A stretch of 64,000 nucleotides of DNA from Methylomonas sp. LL1 (GCF_015711015.1 NZ_CP064653.1:3100001-3164000); one strand, 5' to 3'. Positions 27,911 through 37,553 are shown, numbered from the stretch's first letter. The notes: generated by a model from the letters alone, not told the origin. Translations and numbers: made by a program.

Positions 27911-28438
27911 TTAGCGCTCGAGCCATTCGGCTTGGTTTAGCGCGATCTTCATGCCGCGCCAGCATTGCAGCTTTTGCTGATAAGACAGGGCGGCATGGGC
28001 CGGACTAGTCGATGGCAGGCGTTGTAAGTTGAGCGAGCGCTCAACCAATTCCGGCAATACCAATCGCCGAAAAGCCTGTTCGGCGGTAGCGCCGTTGAAA
28101 AATACCGTATCAACGCCTGGATGATCGGCCAAGAAGCCGTTGAAGTTGTTCGCCACAATCGAGTGTTTAGCGATAGCCGCATCCAGACTGCCGGGGCGGT
28201 AGCAAGATTTCATTACGTCCCACAACGCAATATCCGCCTCGATTAGCGCCTGGGTTCTCGTGGCATAGTCAGACAGCGGGTCGAACCCCACTATGTCGCC
28301 AAGTATCCGCCAAAATTGGTTGCGGGGATGAGCGTAATATTGGCCGGCATCCAGCGATGCCTTGCCCGGCATGCTGCCCAGAATCAACAACCGGGCGCTG
28401 GAGCCGGCAATCGGCGGAAAGCTCTGTATATTCGACAT
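27911..28438 (-). CDS. hypoxanthine-DNA glycosylase (DNA-deoxyinosine glycosylase)
   Basis: A 175-residue base-excision repair enzyme of the uracil-DNA glycosylase fold, family 6. The motif LILGSMPGKASLDAGQYYAH then PRNQFW is characteristic; the Asn there is the catalytic residue of the hypoxanthine-specific family, in contrast to Mug (NPG). FNGATAEQAFRR follows and LPSTSPAHA is the C-terminal motif that enters the DNA groove. It removes deaminated adenine from DNA. It lies 18 bases after the smr gene and is probably co-transcribed. Confidence 0.88.
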   Translation of the reverse strand: MSNIQSFPPIAGSSARLLILGSMPGKASLDAGQYYAHPRNQFWRILGDIVGFDPLSDYATRTQALIEADIALWDVMKSCYRPGSLDAAIAKHSIVANNFNGFLADHPGVDTVFFNGATAEQAFRRLVLPELVERSLNLQRLPSTSPAHAALSYQQKLQCWRGMKIALNQAEWLER

Positions 28439-28456
28439 GATCTTGATTAAGCCGGC

Positions 28457-29026
28457 CTATTCCAACCCATCTTCCGCCGAACCAAACTTGTCGGATAATT
28501 TTAACAGCACATACAACGCGCCGGTGCCGCCGGCCCTCGGCGGGGTGGAGCAAAAAGCCAGCACATCCTGGTGTTGGCGCAACCACAGATTGATGTCGTT
28601 TTTCAGTACCGGTTGATTATCCGGCGAGTTATACCCCTTACCGTGGATAATTTGCACGCAACGGCAGCCGTCTTCCACGCAAAAATGTAAAAACCGCAAT
28701 AACTGGCGTTGGGCTTCGCGACTGGTCAATCCATGCAGGTCTATATCCGCATCCAAGCCGAAATAACCCTTGCGTAATTTTTTCAACACATTTTTCTGCA
28801 AGCCGGGAGCGATGAAACCGACCTTGTCTTCCTGGAACAAGGTTTCCAGTTCGTCTTGCACCTCGTTTTGCAAGGGATCGACCTGTTCCAGCGGCTTAAA
28901 CGTAGGGACCGGGCGCGGTTTCTTGTCGGGTTTTAGAACCACCGTATTGGTATCGATACGCCGGACGTTGCCGACGGCGTTTCTGAATAAATCGCCGTCT
29001 TCTGTAAAAGTGGTTTTTTTTGTCAC
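28457..29026 (-). CDS. Smr-domain protein (SmrA/YdaL-like)
   Basis: A soluble protein of about 190 residues with a C-terminal Smr nuclease domain. DIDLHGLTSREAQRQLLRFL is the first core motif and QIIHGKGYNS the HGKG-type motif; the closing CSTPPRAGGTGALYVLLK is normal for free-standing Smr proteins. The N-terminal part (FTEDGDLFRNAVGNVRRI) also matches the family. The start is uncertain: I use GTG at 29026, which gives the usual N-terminus; a TTG at 29068 adds 14 residues and neither has a good ribosome binding site. Smr proteins of this type cut DNA or RNA in repair or rescue roles. Confidence 0.85.
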   Translation of the reverse strand: MTKKTTFTEDGDLFRNAVGNVRRIDTNTVVLKPDKKPRPVPTFKPLEQVDPLQNEVQDELETLFQEDKVGFIAPGLQKNVLKKLRKGYFGLDADIDLHGLTSREAQRQLLRFLHFCVEDGCRCVQIIHGKGYNSPDNQPVLKNDINLWLRQHQDVLAFCSTPPRAGGTGALYVLLKLSDKFGSAEDGLE

Positions 29027-29090
29027 GTAAGCTGCTGGTTTTGCGGTTTTTTTGCTAATATGGGCCAATTCTAAAGCGTTTCATAGCCGC

Positions 29091-29846
29091 ATGCACATTC
29101 TGATTAGCAACGACGACGGGTATCTGGCTCAGGGCATCAATACCCTGGCGGCTACCTTACAGCAATACGCGGAAGTATCCGTGGTTGCTCCCGATAGAAA
29201 CCGCAGCGCGGCCAGCAACTCATTGACGCTGGATATGCCCTTGCGCGCCACGCCTTGCGACAACGGTTTCGTCAGGGTCGACGGCACACCTACCGATTGC
29301 GTGCATCTGGCGGTCACCGGCTTACTGGAGAGCGAGCCGGACATGGTATTCGCGGGGATTAATCATGGCGCCAATCTGGGAGATGACGTGCTGTATTCAG
29401 GCACAGTGGCGGCGGCGACCGAAGGCCGCTTTCTGGGCTTGCCGGCCGTGGCGATTTCACTGGTCGGTAGCGACCCCAAGCATTTCGATACCGCCGCCCA
29501 GGTCGCGGTAACCTTGTTGCGCAAAATTCAAGCGCATCCCTTGCCGGAGGATACCTTGTTGAATGTGAACGTCCCCGACTTGCCGCTGGATCAGCTCAAG
29601 GGTTACCAATCGACCCGCCTGGGCCAGCGGCATAAAGCCGAAGCTGTCATACGCGGCAACGATCCGCGCGGCCATACCATCTACTGGGTAGGCCCGCCGG
29701 GTAGCGAGCAGGATGCCGGCCCCGGCACCGATTTCGATGCTATTCGCAACGGCTACGTTTCAATCACGCCCTTACAACTGGATTTGACTCGCTACGACCG
29801 CCTGGAAGGCTTGCGTGATTGGCTGGCATTGGAGACTACGGCATGA
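29091..29846 (+). CDS. surE: 5'/3'-nucleotidase SurE
   Basis: A 251-residue metal-dependent phosphatase acting on nucleoside monophosphates and short polyphosphate, linked to stationary-phase survival. The metal site [11 protein letters not shown] starts the protein, [10 protein letters not shown] and [12 protein letters not shown] follow, and the [20 protein letters not shown] motif is complete. I chose the ATG at 29091; an upstream in-frame start at 29052 lacks support. The stop overlaps the pcm start (ATGA). The surE-pcm pair is widely conserved. Confidence 0.97.
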   Translation: MHILISNDDGYLAQGINTLAATLQQYAEVSVVAPDRNRSAASNSLTLDMPLRATPCDNGFVRVDGTPTDCVHLAVTGLLESEPDMVFAGINHGANLGDDVLYSGTVAAATEGRFLGLPAVAISLVGSDPKHFDTAAQVAVTLLRKIQAHPLPEDTLLNVNVPDLPLDQLKGYQSTRLGQRHKAEAVIRGNDPRGHTIYWVGPPGSEQDAGPGTDFDAIRNGYVSITPLQLDLTRYDRLEGLRDWLALETTA

Positions 29847-30505
29847 AGCATCGTTTGCAAGGCATGGGCATGACCTCGCGCCGCACCCGCGACCGCATGG
29901 TGTCACGGCTTAGACAACAAGGCATTAGCGATCCCAAGGTGTTGGCGGTGATGGCTGACATTCCTCGCCATGTGTTTGTCGACGAGGCACTGGAAAGCCG
30001 TGCCTACGAAGACACAGCCCTACCCATAGGCCATAACCAAACCATATCCCAACCCTATATCGTAGCAAAAATGACCGAGCTGTTGCTGGAAAAACGCTCC
30101 TTGGGTCGAGTGTTGGAAATCGGCACCGGCTGCGGCTACCAAACCGCCATTCTGGCCAGGTTAGCCGAGCAAGTCTATACCGTGGAACGCATTGCGCCAT
30201 TGATGAAAAAAGCCCGAGACTTGCTATGGGAATTGGATATTAAAACCGTTGGATTCAAGCATAGCGACGGCGGTTGGGGCTGGCCCGAACATGCGCCTTA
30301 TGACAGCATTCTGGCGGCGGCGGCACCGGCCGAAATCCCGGAAGCCTTATTACAGCAAATGGCTGTCGGCGCTGTAATGGTAATTCCGGTCGGACGGGAA
30401 GGCATGCAGGAACTACACCGCGTTACCCGTGCCGAAGACGGCTTCATTGACGAAGTGATAGAACGGGTGACCTTCGTGCCGTTTCTATCCGGCGTGAGCC
30501 AGTAG
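29843..30505 (+). CDS. pcm: protein-L-isoaspartate O-methyltransferase
   Basis: A 220-residue repair enzyme that uses S-adenosylmethionine to methylate isoaspartyl residues in aged proteins. The family segment [19 protein letters not shown] and the SAM motif [18 protein letters not shown] are clear, with YTVERI (motif post-I) and [17 protein letters not shown]. The ATG at 29843 overlaps surE by 4 bases, with GGAGA about 7 bases upstream. In enterics nlpD and rpoS follow; here the next gene is on the other strand. Confidence 0.96.
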   Translation: MKHRLQGMGMTSRRTRDRMVSRLRQQGISDPKVLAVMADIPRHVFVDEALESRAYEDTALPIGHNQTISQPYIVAKMTELLLEKRSLGRVLEIGTGCGYQTAILARLAEQVYTVERIAPLMKKARDLLWELDIKTVGFKHSDGGWGWPEHAPYDSILAAAAPAEIPEALLQQMAVGAVMVIPVGREGMQELHRVTRAEDGFIDEVIERVTFVPFLSGVSQ

Positions 30506-30553
30506 TCCCTCAACAATTCCAATCTTATTCCGACCCGACTGATACCGGCCCAT

Positions 30554-31345
30554 CTAACCCAGCTCAATCATGGAGGCCGGCGCTTGCTGGTCGAGATCTT
30601 CCGCCTGTTTTTGCCATCTGACCAACTCAAGGCTGCCATCGTGATGTTCGACGATAGCGGTACAACTTTCGACGAAATCGCCGGTATTCACATACAAAAA
30701 ACCTTCAATTTCCTTGATTTCGGCATGATGGATATGCCCACAAATCACGCCGTCGACGCCCTCGTTTTTCAGAGTCTTGACGATGGTTTGCTCATAATCC
30801 GACATAAACTGCACCACGTTTTTGACCTTAAACTTGATGAAGGCTGCCAGGGAAAAATGCGATTGCACCCCGAACATGCGCCGGCACAAGCGCAAGAAAC
30901 GATTGATTTCGATCAGCCAGTCGTAGCCAACACTACCCAGCTTAGCCATCCAGCGATGATGTTGGGCAATGGTGTCGTACTCGTCACCATGCACCACCAA
31001 GAAGCGCTTACCTAGCCCGGTGGTATGAATATCCGACTTTTTGACCACGATGTCGCCGAAGATGTAATCGTCGTAATCCCTGACATTTTCGTCGTGGTTA
31101 CCGGGAATATAGATAATTTGGGTGCCGTGCCTGGCCTTGCGTAAAATTTTCTGGATGATGGTGTTGTGATCGCGGGGCCAATACATTTTTTTGGATAGCG
31201 CCCAAAAATCGATGATGTCCCCGACCAGATATAGCTTGTGGCTATCGTTGTGCTTTAAAAAATCCAGCAGGGCGTCGGCCTGGCACTGGGTTGAGCCGAT
31301 ATGAAGATCGGATATCCAGATGGTTCTATATAACGCGGTAGTCAT
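30554..31345 (-). CDS. LpxH-like UDP-2,3-diacylglucosamine diphosphatase family phosphoesterase
   Basis: A 263-residue calcineurin-type metallophosphoesterase (COG2908). The metal motifs are present: SDLHIG, GDIIDFW, GNHDEN, VHGDEYD and GHIHHAE. LpxH hydrolyses UDP-2,3-diacylglucosamine to lipid X in lipid A synthesis, but this form, with long inserts (KKMYWPRDHNTIIQKILRKA; RRMFGVQSHFSLA), belongs to the longer LpxH2-like group whose role is less certain. It stands alone between convergent and divergent neighbours. Confidence 0.8.
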   Translation of the reverse strand: MTTALYRTIWISDLHIGSTQCQADALLDFLKHNDSHKLYLVGDIIDFWALSKKMYWPRDHNTIIQKILRKARHGTQIIYIPGNHDENVRDYDDYIFGDIVVKKSDIHTTGLGKRFLVVHGDEYDTIAQHHRWMAKLGSVGYDWLIEINRFLRLCRRMFGVQSHFSLAAFIKFKVKNVVQFMSDYEQTIVKTLKNEGVDGVICGHIHHAEIKEIEGFLYVNTGDFVESCTAIVEHHDGSLELVRWQKQAEDLDQQAPASMIELG

Positions 31346-31514
31346 CGTTTAAATCTAAGTGGTCTCATGTTTAAAACGGATGTTCTATTTGTTCAAAGAC
31401 CTTGTTCCAGTGATTCATTAACCGCTCGGAGATCCCTTGGCGAACGAAGCCGCGCAATCAGGTCTGGCGCCAATTGTAGGCAATCCAGGTTACGCTAATA
31501 TGACAGACAGCGGT

Positions 31515-31886
31515 TCAGGTCAAATCCGACAGGCCGGTCAATTCCTGCAATGCCTGACCGGACCTGGCATGCAAATGGCTAAATGCCTTATGCAAAACTT
31601 CCCATCCTTCGAAAGCGATAAGTACCCAACGGCCGGTTTTGCGATCCCATTCGTTATCAAACAGCGCACCCAGCTTTACCAGGCGAATAAACGATTCATC
31701 GCTGGGCGAATCGATATAAGCCTGCGCAGCCTCCAGTTGGTCGGTTGAAATCAAGCGCGCCGCCGGTCGTCCGTTGCTGGCATGGTGGTTGGTATACATC
31801 ACAAAACCGGGGTCGATTCCCACTCTTTTCAGGCCATGGCAGTGGCTTTCGAAGTTTTCAATTTGAAACGGCAGCAGCGAGGGCAT
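31515..31886 (-). CDS. hypothetical protein
   Basis: A 123-residue soluble protein I do not recognise. It contains HCHGLKRVGIDPGFVMYTNH, a mixed helical middle (STDQLEAAQAYIDSPSDESF) and WEVLHKAFSHLHA near the end, with several histidines. No signal or membrane segment. I chose the ATG at 31886 since GGAG lies 7 bases upstream; the ATG at 31892 would be too close to it. It is between the LpxH-like gene and clpB, all on the minus strand but far apart. Confidence 0.6.
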   Translation of the reverse strand: MPSLLPFQIENFESHCHGLKRVGIDPGFVMYTNHHASNGRPAARLISTDQLEAAQAYIDSPSDESFIRLVKLGALFDNEWDRKTGRWVLIAFEGWEVLHKAFSHLHARSGQALQELTGLSDLT

Positions 31887-32131
31887 GGTCATTCTCCAGT
31901 CAGGTGTTGAGCTATTATGCAGAATAACCTACAAGCCAATACCATTCCAGTCGATACATGATCCAAGGAGATTCCCACGGCCGAAATCGGGTAAGGTAAA
32001 ATTCGGACTTATTTTCCATCATGCGCTTCCAGGGGTGAATAAGGCGTCGAAGCCTTCGTCATACACTGCTTTCAGGCACCGGCAGTCCATACTGGGACGC
32101 CAACGACTAATGCGAAATAACCATAAATTTC

Positions 32132-32159
32132 ATTAAAGGGCTAAGCATTAACTTAGCCC
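32132..32159 (-). terminator. intrinsic terminator of clpB
   Basis: On the minus strand GGGCTAAG (32159-32152) pairs perfectly with CTTAGCCC (32145-32138), 6-base loop, then TTTAATG. It lies 25 bases after the clpB stop. Confidence 0.7.
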
Positions 32160-32183
32160 GACATGGTATTGTGCGAAATCGAT

Positions 32184-34757
32184 TTATTTACTAAACGTCA
32201 ATCCATCCGTAGCGGTCTCCACCTTGATCACATCCCCCGGCACAAACCGGCCGGACAGGATTTCGTTGGCCAGCGGATTTTCCAGTTGGCGTTGGATGGC
32301 CCGTTTCAAGGGCCGCGCGCCGTAAACAGGATCGAAACCGACTTCGCCGAGCAAATCCAGCGCGGACTCGCTGATCTCGAAACCGATGTCGCGTTCCTGC
32401 AGGCGGCGGTGCAATAGCTCGATTTGGATTTTACAGATCGCTCTAATTTGGCCTTGGCCGAGCGGATGGAACACCACGGCTTCGTCGATGCGATTGATAA
32501 ATTCGGGGCGAAAATGCTGGCCAACGATCTCCATCACCGCGTCTTTCATCGTATTGTAGTTTTCTTCACCCGCCAATTCCTGTATCAAGCTGGAACCAAG
32601 ATTGGAAGTCATCACGATCACGCAGTTTCTAAAATCAACGGTACGGCCCTGGCCGTCGGTCAGCCGGCCGTCGTCCAACACTTGCAGCAGCACATTGAAC
32701 ACGTCGGCATGCGCTTTTTCGATCTCGTCCAGCAAAATCACTGAATAAGGTTTGCGGCGTATCGCCTCGGTCAGATGGCCGCCTTCCTCGTAGCCGACGT
32801 AGCCCGGAGGCGCGCCAATCAAGCGGGCCACCGAATGCTTCTCCATGAACTCGGACATATCGATCCGCACCATGGCTTCTTCGGTATCGAACATGAATTC
32901 GGCCAAGGCTTTGCACAACTCGGTCTTGCCCACGCCAGTCGGACCGAGAAACAGGAATGAACCATTGGGCCGGTTGGGGTCGGACAGCCCCGCGCGGGAG
33001 CGGCGGATCGCGTTGCTGACGGCTTTCAGGGCTTCGGTTTGGCCTATTACCCGTTTGGCTAGCTCATCCTCCATCCGCAGCAGCTTTTCGCGTTCGCCTT
33101 CCATCATTTTCGAAACCGGAATGCCGGTCCATTTGGAGACGACTTCGGCGATTTCTTCCTCGGTAACCTTGCTGCGCAGCAACGTGGTTTCCTGCATCTC
33201 GGCTTGCGAAGCCAAATCCAGCTCCTTTTCCAGCTTGGGAATTTCGCCGTATTGCAGCTCGGACATGCGGGTGTAATCCTGAACACGGCGGGCAGCTTCC
33301 AATTCAAGCCGAGCGTGCTCCAGATGCTCCTTGATGGTGGCCGTGCCTTGTAATGCGGCCTTTTCAGCCTTCCAGATTTCGTCCAAATCGGAATATTCCT
33401 TTTCCAGTTCGGCGATGTCGGCTTGCAATATTTCCAGGCGTTTTTTCGACGCGGCGTCGGATTCGTTTTTCATCGCTTCGCGTTCGATCTTCAGCTGGAT
33501 CAACCGTCGGTCGAGCTTGTCCATGGCTTCCGGTTTGGAATCCATTTCCATCCGTATCCGGCTGGCGGCTTCGTCAATCAAGTCGATGGCTTTGTCCGGC
33601 AACTGCCGATCGGAAATGTACCGATGAGATAGCATTGCCGCAGCTACGATCGCAGGATCAGTAATATCGACGCTGTGGTGAATTTCGTAGCGTTCCTTCA
33701 AGCCCCGCAGAATGGCGACAGTGTCTTCCACGCTGGGTTCGTCAACCAACACTTTCTGGAAACGGCGCTCCAAGGCGGCGTCTTTTTCAATGTATTGGCG
33801 ATATTCGTCCAAGGTTGTCGCGCCGACGCAATGCAGTTCGCCGCGCGCCAGGGCCGGCTTCAACATGTTGCCGGCGTCCATCGCACCTTCGGCTTTGCCG
33901 GCGCCGACCATGGTGTGTAGCTCATCAATGAACAAAATCACCTGACCTTCCAGCTTGGCGATATCGTTCAACACGGCTTTCAGGCGTTCTTCGAATTCGC
34001 CGCGAAATTTGGCACCGGCAATCAAGGCCGCCATGTCCAGCGACAATAATTGTTTGCCCTTTATTCCCTCGGGCACTTCGCCGTTAATGATGCGCTGTGC
34101 CAGGCCTTCGACAATCGCGGTTTTACCGACGCCGGGTTCGCCAATCAGCACCGGGTTATTTTTGGTACGGCGCTGCAGGACCTGAATGGTGCGGCGGATT
34201 TCGTCGTCGCGGCCGATGACCGGATCCAACTTACCTTGTTCCGCGCGCTCGGTCAGGTTGATCGTGTATTTTTTCAAGGCCTGCCTCTGATCTTCCGCAT
34301 TTTGATCGTTGACGTTTTGGCCGCCGCGCATGTTGTCGATAGCTTTGTCTACCGCGGAAGCAGTGACGCCGGCGCGTTTCAGAATGTTCTGCAAAGTACC
34401 GCTGGTTTCCAATGCGGCCAGTACAAACAATTCACTGGAGATAAAGGCGTCCTTGCGCTTTTGCGCCAGTTTGTCGGTCAGATTCAGCATACGCGACAAT
34501 TCGTTGGAAAGCTGCACGTCACCGCCGGCACCGGATACGCTGGCTAGCCTATCGATGTCCTTAACAAGATCGCTACGCAAGGCATTGACCTGAATACCGA
34601 CTTGTTGCAGCAAGGGTTTGATGCTACCGCCTTCCTGATCCAATAGGGCCAGCATGACATGTAGCGGTTCGATGAATTGATGGTCCTTGCCCAAGGCCAT
34701 ACTTTGAGCATCGCCGAGTGCCTGCTGAAATTTGCTGGTGAGTTTGTCCATTCGCAT
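32184..34757 (-). CDS. clpB: ATP-dependent disaggregase ClpB
   Basis: An 857-residue Hsp100 AAA+ protein that, with DnaK, pulls proteins out of aggregates. In order: N-domain ([14 protein letters not shown] to about 145), AAA-1 with Walker A GEPGVGKT near 205, the ClpB middle coiled-coil domain (about 405-530, with [23 protein letters not shown]), AAA-2 with GPTGVGKT near 605, and arginine-finger motifs. No ClpP-binding IGF loop is seen, as expected for ClpB. Length equals the E. coli protein. SD AGAGGT is 7 bases upstream. A sigma-32-type promoter lies at 34792-34820. Confidence 0.98.
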   Translation of the reverse strand: MRMDKLTSKFQQALGDAQSMALGKDHQFIEPLHVMLALLDQEGGSIKPLLQQVGIQVNALRSDLVKDIDRLASVSGAGGDVQLSNELSRMLNLTDKLAQKRKDAFISSELFVLAALETSGTLQNILKRAGVTASAVDKAIDNMRGGQNVNDQNAEDQRQALKKYTINLTERAEQGKLDPVIGRDDEIRRTIQVLQRRTKNNPVLIGEPGVGKTAIVEGLAQRIINGEVPEGIKGKQLLSLDMAALIAGAKFRGEFEERLKAVLNDIAKLEGQVILFIDELHTMVGAGKAEGAMDAGNMLKPALARGELHCVGATTLDEYRQYIEKDAALERRFQKVLVDEPSVEDTVAILRGLKERYEIHHSVDITDPAIVAAAMLSHRYISDRQLPDKAIDLIDEAASRIRMEMDSKPEAMDKLDRRLIQLKIEREAMKNESDAASKKRLEILQADIAELEKEYSDLDEIWKAEKAALQGTATIKEHLEHARLELEAARRVQDYTRMSELQYGEIPKLEKELDLASQAEMQETTLLRSKVTEEEIAEVVSKWTGIPVSKMMEGEREKLLRMEDELAKRVIGQTEALKAVSNAIRRSRAGLSDPNRPNGSFLFLGPTGVGKTELCKALAEFMFDTEEAMVRIDMSEFMEKHSVARLIGAPPGYVGYEEGGHLTEAIRRKPYSVILLDEIEKAHADVFNVLLQVLDDGRLTDGQGRTVDFRNCVIVMTSNLGSSLIQELAGEENYNTMKDAVMEIVGQHFRPEFINRIDEAVVFHPLGQGQIRAICKIQIELLHRRLQERDIGFEISESALDLLGEVGFDPVYGARPLKRAIQRQLENPLANEILSGRFVPGDVIKVETATDGLTFSK

Positions 34758-34791
34758 GCTGTGTACCTCTAAAAAATGGGATGTTGCCGCT

Positions 34792-34820
34792 TAGATGAGG
34801 CCCCATTGGTTTTTTTCAAG
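34792..34820 (-). promoter_or_regulatory. sigma-32 (RpoH) heat-shock promoter of clpB
   Basis: Read on the minus strand, CTTGAAA (34820-34814) is a perfect sigma-32 -35 element, followed after 13 bases by CCTCATCTA (34800-34792), close to the consensus -10 CCCCATNT. Transcription should start near 34785, giving a leader of about 28 bases before the clpB ATG. Confidence 0.85.
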
Positions 34821-35050
34821 TTGCTTCGGTCGTATTCAAGTATATATTTCATCCGCCAATATACCTGTACTGTTCAGCATGCAGTAAAGCTGATTCGGCA
34901 GTTAGTGCTGGAGGTAGCCTTGATAAATAAATCACAGTACAATTGCTAAGCTCGGATAAAGATATTGAGTTGAGCCTTGACCATTACGGAATGGGGTAAC
35001 AACATGTTTTTTCCGGGTAACTATCAGTTTAAATTTGTAGGAGTTTTAAA

Positions 35051-35254
35051 ATGGCAATAGGCACAGTCAAGTGGTTCAACAATACCAAGGGTTTTGGATT
35101 TATCGAGCCATCCGAAGGTAAGGAAGATGTTTTTGTTCACCACTCGGTGATTTTGGGTGATGGATTCAAAACCTTATCTCCCGGCCAATCGGTTCAATTC
35201 GACATCGAGTCGGGTCCAAAAGGTTTGACTGCTGCAAATGTTCAGCCTAAATAA
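35051..35254 (+). CDS. cold-shock protein, CspA family
   Basis: A 67-residue single cold-shock domain that binds single-stranded RNA and DNA. RNP1 is KGFGFIE (14-20) and RNP2 VFVHHSVI (27-34); KWFNNTKG is typical. The ribosome binding site TAGGAG is 8-9 bases before the ATG. The 293-base spacer to clpB could hold a long 5' leader as in cold-inducible csp genes, but which of the paralogues this is cannot be told. A strong terminator follows. Confidence 0.96.
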   Translation: MAIGTVKWFNNTKGFGFIEPSEGKEDVFVHHSVILGDGFKTLSPGQSVQFDIESGPKGLTAANVQPK

Positions 35255-35275
35255 TCCATAAAGGCTCCGTCATAA

Positions 35276-35305
35276 AAGGCTCTTGAAATCAAGAGCCTTT
35301 TTTTT
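35276..35305 (+). terminator. strong intrinsic terminator of the csp gene
   Basis: GGCTCTT (35278-35284) pairs with AAGAGCC (35291-35297), 6-base loop, followed by eight T. It lies 24 bases after the csp stop. Confidence 0.92.
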
Positions 35306-35342
35306 GTCTGTCAAAAATGGCATGCTTATCAAGCAGGCAGGC

Positions 35343-35348
35343 TATAAT
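35343..35348 (+). promoter_or_regulatory. candidate -10 element for the membrane haem protein
   Basis: TATAAT lies 34 bases before the ATG at 35383 and immediately after the csp terminator. No strong -35 hexamer is seen. Its position supports 35383 rather than 35317 as the translation start, because the earlier ATG would be upstream of the transcript start. Confidence 0.5.
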
Positions 35349-35382
35349 CGAAATACCCTTTCAAACTACCTTTCTTGCAACT

Positions 35383-36315
35383 ATGGCCCGCGACTTTTCA
35401 TCGTTAAAAAATCTGGATATTCCGGTCAAGGTTCTGTTTACAGGCTATCTCACCACGGTTGCCGTGGGTTATTTGTTCGCCTTGATTCAGATTCTGTTCA
35501 CTCATGGCATGGCCGACGGTAAGTTTGGTTTATCGATAGACGATATTGTCTACAGCTATTACGGCAACCGCTCCGGTACCATGCTGGAAACCAAGCTGAA
35601 TGGTTCGATGAAGGAAAATGCGTCGGAACAGGAGCGCTTCGTAATCATGCAATGGGTTCGAGATGGTGCCGATCAGGATGATTATGCCGACTCGGGCGCG
35701 GAAAAAGTCATACAAGAACGCTGCGTGATGTGCCACGGCAAGGATGCGCCAGTCCCCGATTTCACCAATTTCGAGGTACTAAAAGAGCTGACCCGTGAAG
35801 ACGAAGGGGCTACTTTTAGTTCCTTGACCCGCGTGTCACATATTCATTTGTTTGGCATCAGCTTTATCTTCATGTTTGTCGGCTTGATTTTCAGCTTTGC
35901 CGAAACCAGTACCACCAAATACAAATCCATCGCCATTGGTATGCCGTACCTGTTTTTATTAGTGGATATTTTGTCTTGGTGGTTGACCAAATTGCATCCG
36001 ATGTTTGCGATCTTGGTGATCCTGGCGGGTGCCGGCATGGCGTTGTCGTTTATGTTTATGTGGACGGTTTCCGTGTTGGAAATGTGGTTATTCGACAAAG
36101 TATTTCTGGATGTCAACGGCCAGCCGCGCCCCCAGTGGAGCACCCTGGTTGAAGCCAAACTGCAACAGGTCGGCTGTGATCATGCTCTGACGCTGGGAAA
36201 CCAGCTATGTTGCATGACAAAATCCACGGCTATGCAATTGTGGCAACAATGGCTTGTTCGGGGCTTGCCATGGATCAGGCAATGGCTGCAAGAACGTTTG
36301 GGGAAGAAAAATTAG
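35383..36315 (+). CDS. membrane-bound mono-haem c-type cytochrome-like protein
   Basis: A 310-residue membrane protein. An N-terminal transmembrane helix (VKVLFTGYLTTVAVGYLFALI, about 15-40) precedes an extracytoplasmic stretch with one haem c site, CVMCH (114-118) in ERCVMCHGKDAPVPDF. About four more transmembrane helices follow (from residue 150 on: IHLFGISFIFMFVGLIFSFA and others), then a hydrophilic tail with CDH and CC cysteines. HIHLFG could supply membrane histidines for b-type haem, but this is speculation. I do not recognise a named family. A role in electron transfer is inferred from the haem site. Its haem would be attached by the ResB-CcsA system in this window. Confidence 0.7.
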   Translation: MARDFSSLKNLDIPVKVLFTGYLTTVAVGYLFALIQILFTHGMADGKFGLSIDDIVYSYYGNRSGTMLETKLNGSMKENASEQERFVIMQWVRDGADQDDYADSGAEKVIQERCVMCHGKDAPVPDFTNFEVLKELTREDEGATFSSLTRVSHIHLFGISFIFMFVGLIFSFAETSTTKYKSIAIGMPYLFLLVDILSWWLTKLHPMFAILVILAGAGMALSFMFMWTVSVLEMWLFDKVFLDVNGQPRPQWSTLVEAKLQQVGCDHALTLGNQLCCMTKSTAMQLWQQWLVRGLPWIRQWLQERLGKKN

Positions 36316-36422
36316 CCGACAATGTGATACGGCTTGCAAATGCGTAAACAGTTTTCAACTTATGACTATCCTTGCCGATAGCCATAGCATTAAGATTGAT
36401 ACTCAAACACGGGAGGTGTGAT

Positions 36423-36677
36423 ATGAACATAAACCCATTATCCAGCGCAACCAACCTAATTAGCTCCGCTCAGCAAAAAGCCGGTAACGCAGCGCAGACA
36501 ATTGCCAGCATTCCGGTTCAAAGTCAAGAGGTCGGAGGCAACGAAGCGTTTAAATCCACCGATCTGTTCAAACCGGTTTTGAGTTTAAAAGAAGCCGAAT
36601 TCGAGACTTCCGCCGCGACCAAAGTCATAAAAGCTCAAAACGAAATGCTGGGCAGCTTACTTGACATCAATGCCTAG
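36423..36677 (+). CDS. small protein with flagellar-rod-like C-terminus
   Basis: An 84-residue protein with a strong ribosome binding site (GGGAGGTG) before the ATG at 36423. The N-terminus MNINPLSSATNLISSAQQKA and C-terminus SAATKVIKAQNEMLGSLLDI resemble the end segments of flagellar rod and hook proteins (FlgC/FlgG pattern '..K.ADEMLGTLLDI'), but the middle is too short for one. No signal or membrane segment. It may be a small accessory or unrelated helical protein. No flagellar genes are near. Confidence 0.6.
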   Translation: MNINPLSSATNLISSAQQKAGNAAQTIASIPVQSQEVGGNEAFKSTDLFKPVLSLKEAEFETSAATKVIKAQNEMLGSLLDINA

Positions 36678-36732
36678 GATTGCGCCAAAAGATAACGTCC
36701 CCAAATTAGTCGCCCTCGGCAAGAAGCCGGTA

Positions 36733-36798
36733 ATTTCAGCAAACAACCAAAATGCTCCGCGTGTTTTCAATGAACTCCGCGGGGCATTTCGCTGAAAT
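36733..36798 (+). terminator. large nested hairpin, probable terminator
   Basis: An inner stem AAATGCTCCGCG (36750-36761) with CGCGGGGCATTT (36778-36789), one G-U pair, is enclosed by an outer stem ATTTCAGC (36733-36740) and GCTGAAAT (36791-36798). The inner stem ends in TTT. It lies after the 84-residue gene. The outer stem is more than a terminator needs. Confidence 0.6.
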
Positions 36799-37056
36799 CA
36801 TAAATGCATTCCCCTGGATGTTTCTTCCTCGCTATTGATTCTGGCAAGACCATGCATCAAAGAGGTTGGCGAGGTTTAATCGAGCATGCCGAGCATCAGG
36901 ATGGATAACGCAAAATCCGTCCCTTCCAACGCCAATCAATCGCCGAAGGTTTCAATCTGAACAAACCAGACTAAGCATCATCTAACCTTGCCGCGCTTCA
37001 AATAATAGCCTAGGCCGTCCCCCTGTAGCGATGAGTCTGTTTGATGAATCATAGGC
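36799..37056. other. intergenic stretch, nothing recognised
   Basis: About 260 bases between the nested hairpin and the 37057 gene, with stop codons in all frames and no clear promoter or small gene. Confidence 0.4.
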
Positions 37057-37482
37057 TTACAACATAAATAACGCCAAGAAATACACCACGGGATCGGCCC
37101 GTCTTGGCAACGAGGCATTCCAGCCTAAAAGCAATGAGTGTTCCAGTCGAAAATAACGGATCATTGGGCTATTGGGCGGTTGCGCCGGATTAGGCGCTAT
37201 CACAACCCGGAATACCATACGATCAGGTTTACCTCTTGCTTCCACCGACAAAAAATCAATCGTTTGCGATTGAGTTAGGCGTTCGGCCTTTTCAGCTAGA
37301 GTGATATCTTGGCGATCAACATGGTAACGAGTGTATTCAGCTGAAATCCATCTTTTCAAGACATCCGTGGCTTCAGGGTCAATACTCAAATGTGCAAAAA
37401 ACAATCTGAATACTAAAAAACACAAAGCGAATATGCCTAACGACGACGGCTTTAATACTAGTTTCAACAAGGGTATAAACAA
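37057..37482 (-). CDS. hypothetical membrane-anchored protein
   Basis: A protein of up to 141 residues with an N-terminal hydrophobic segment (SLGIFALCFLVFRLFFA, about 14-30) and a C-terminal hydrophobic end (DPVVYFLALFML). The middle (AEKAERLTQSQTIDFLSVEA, MVFRVVIAPNPAQPP) looks like an extracytoplasmic beta-rich domain. The only available early start is TTG at 37482, without a ribosome binding site, so the start is uncertain. It is 71 bases downstream of mltB on the same strand. I do not recognise a family. Confidence 0.5.
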   Translation of the reverse strand: MFIPLLKLVLKPSSLGIFALCFLVFRLFFAHLSIDPEATDVLKRWISAEYTRYHVDRQDITLAEKAERLTQSQTIDFLSVEARGKPDRMVFRVVIAPNPAQPPNSPMIRYFRLEHSLLLGWNASLPRRADPVVYFLALFML

Positions 37483-37553
37483 TTTATCTATAAATCAGCA
37501 ATGCCAGTTAGTTATCTCTGACTCCCTCAAGCGCCCCTGCAATTTCACCTGTT

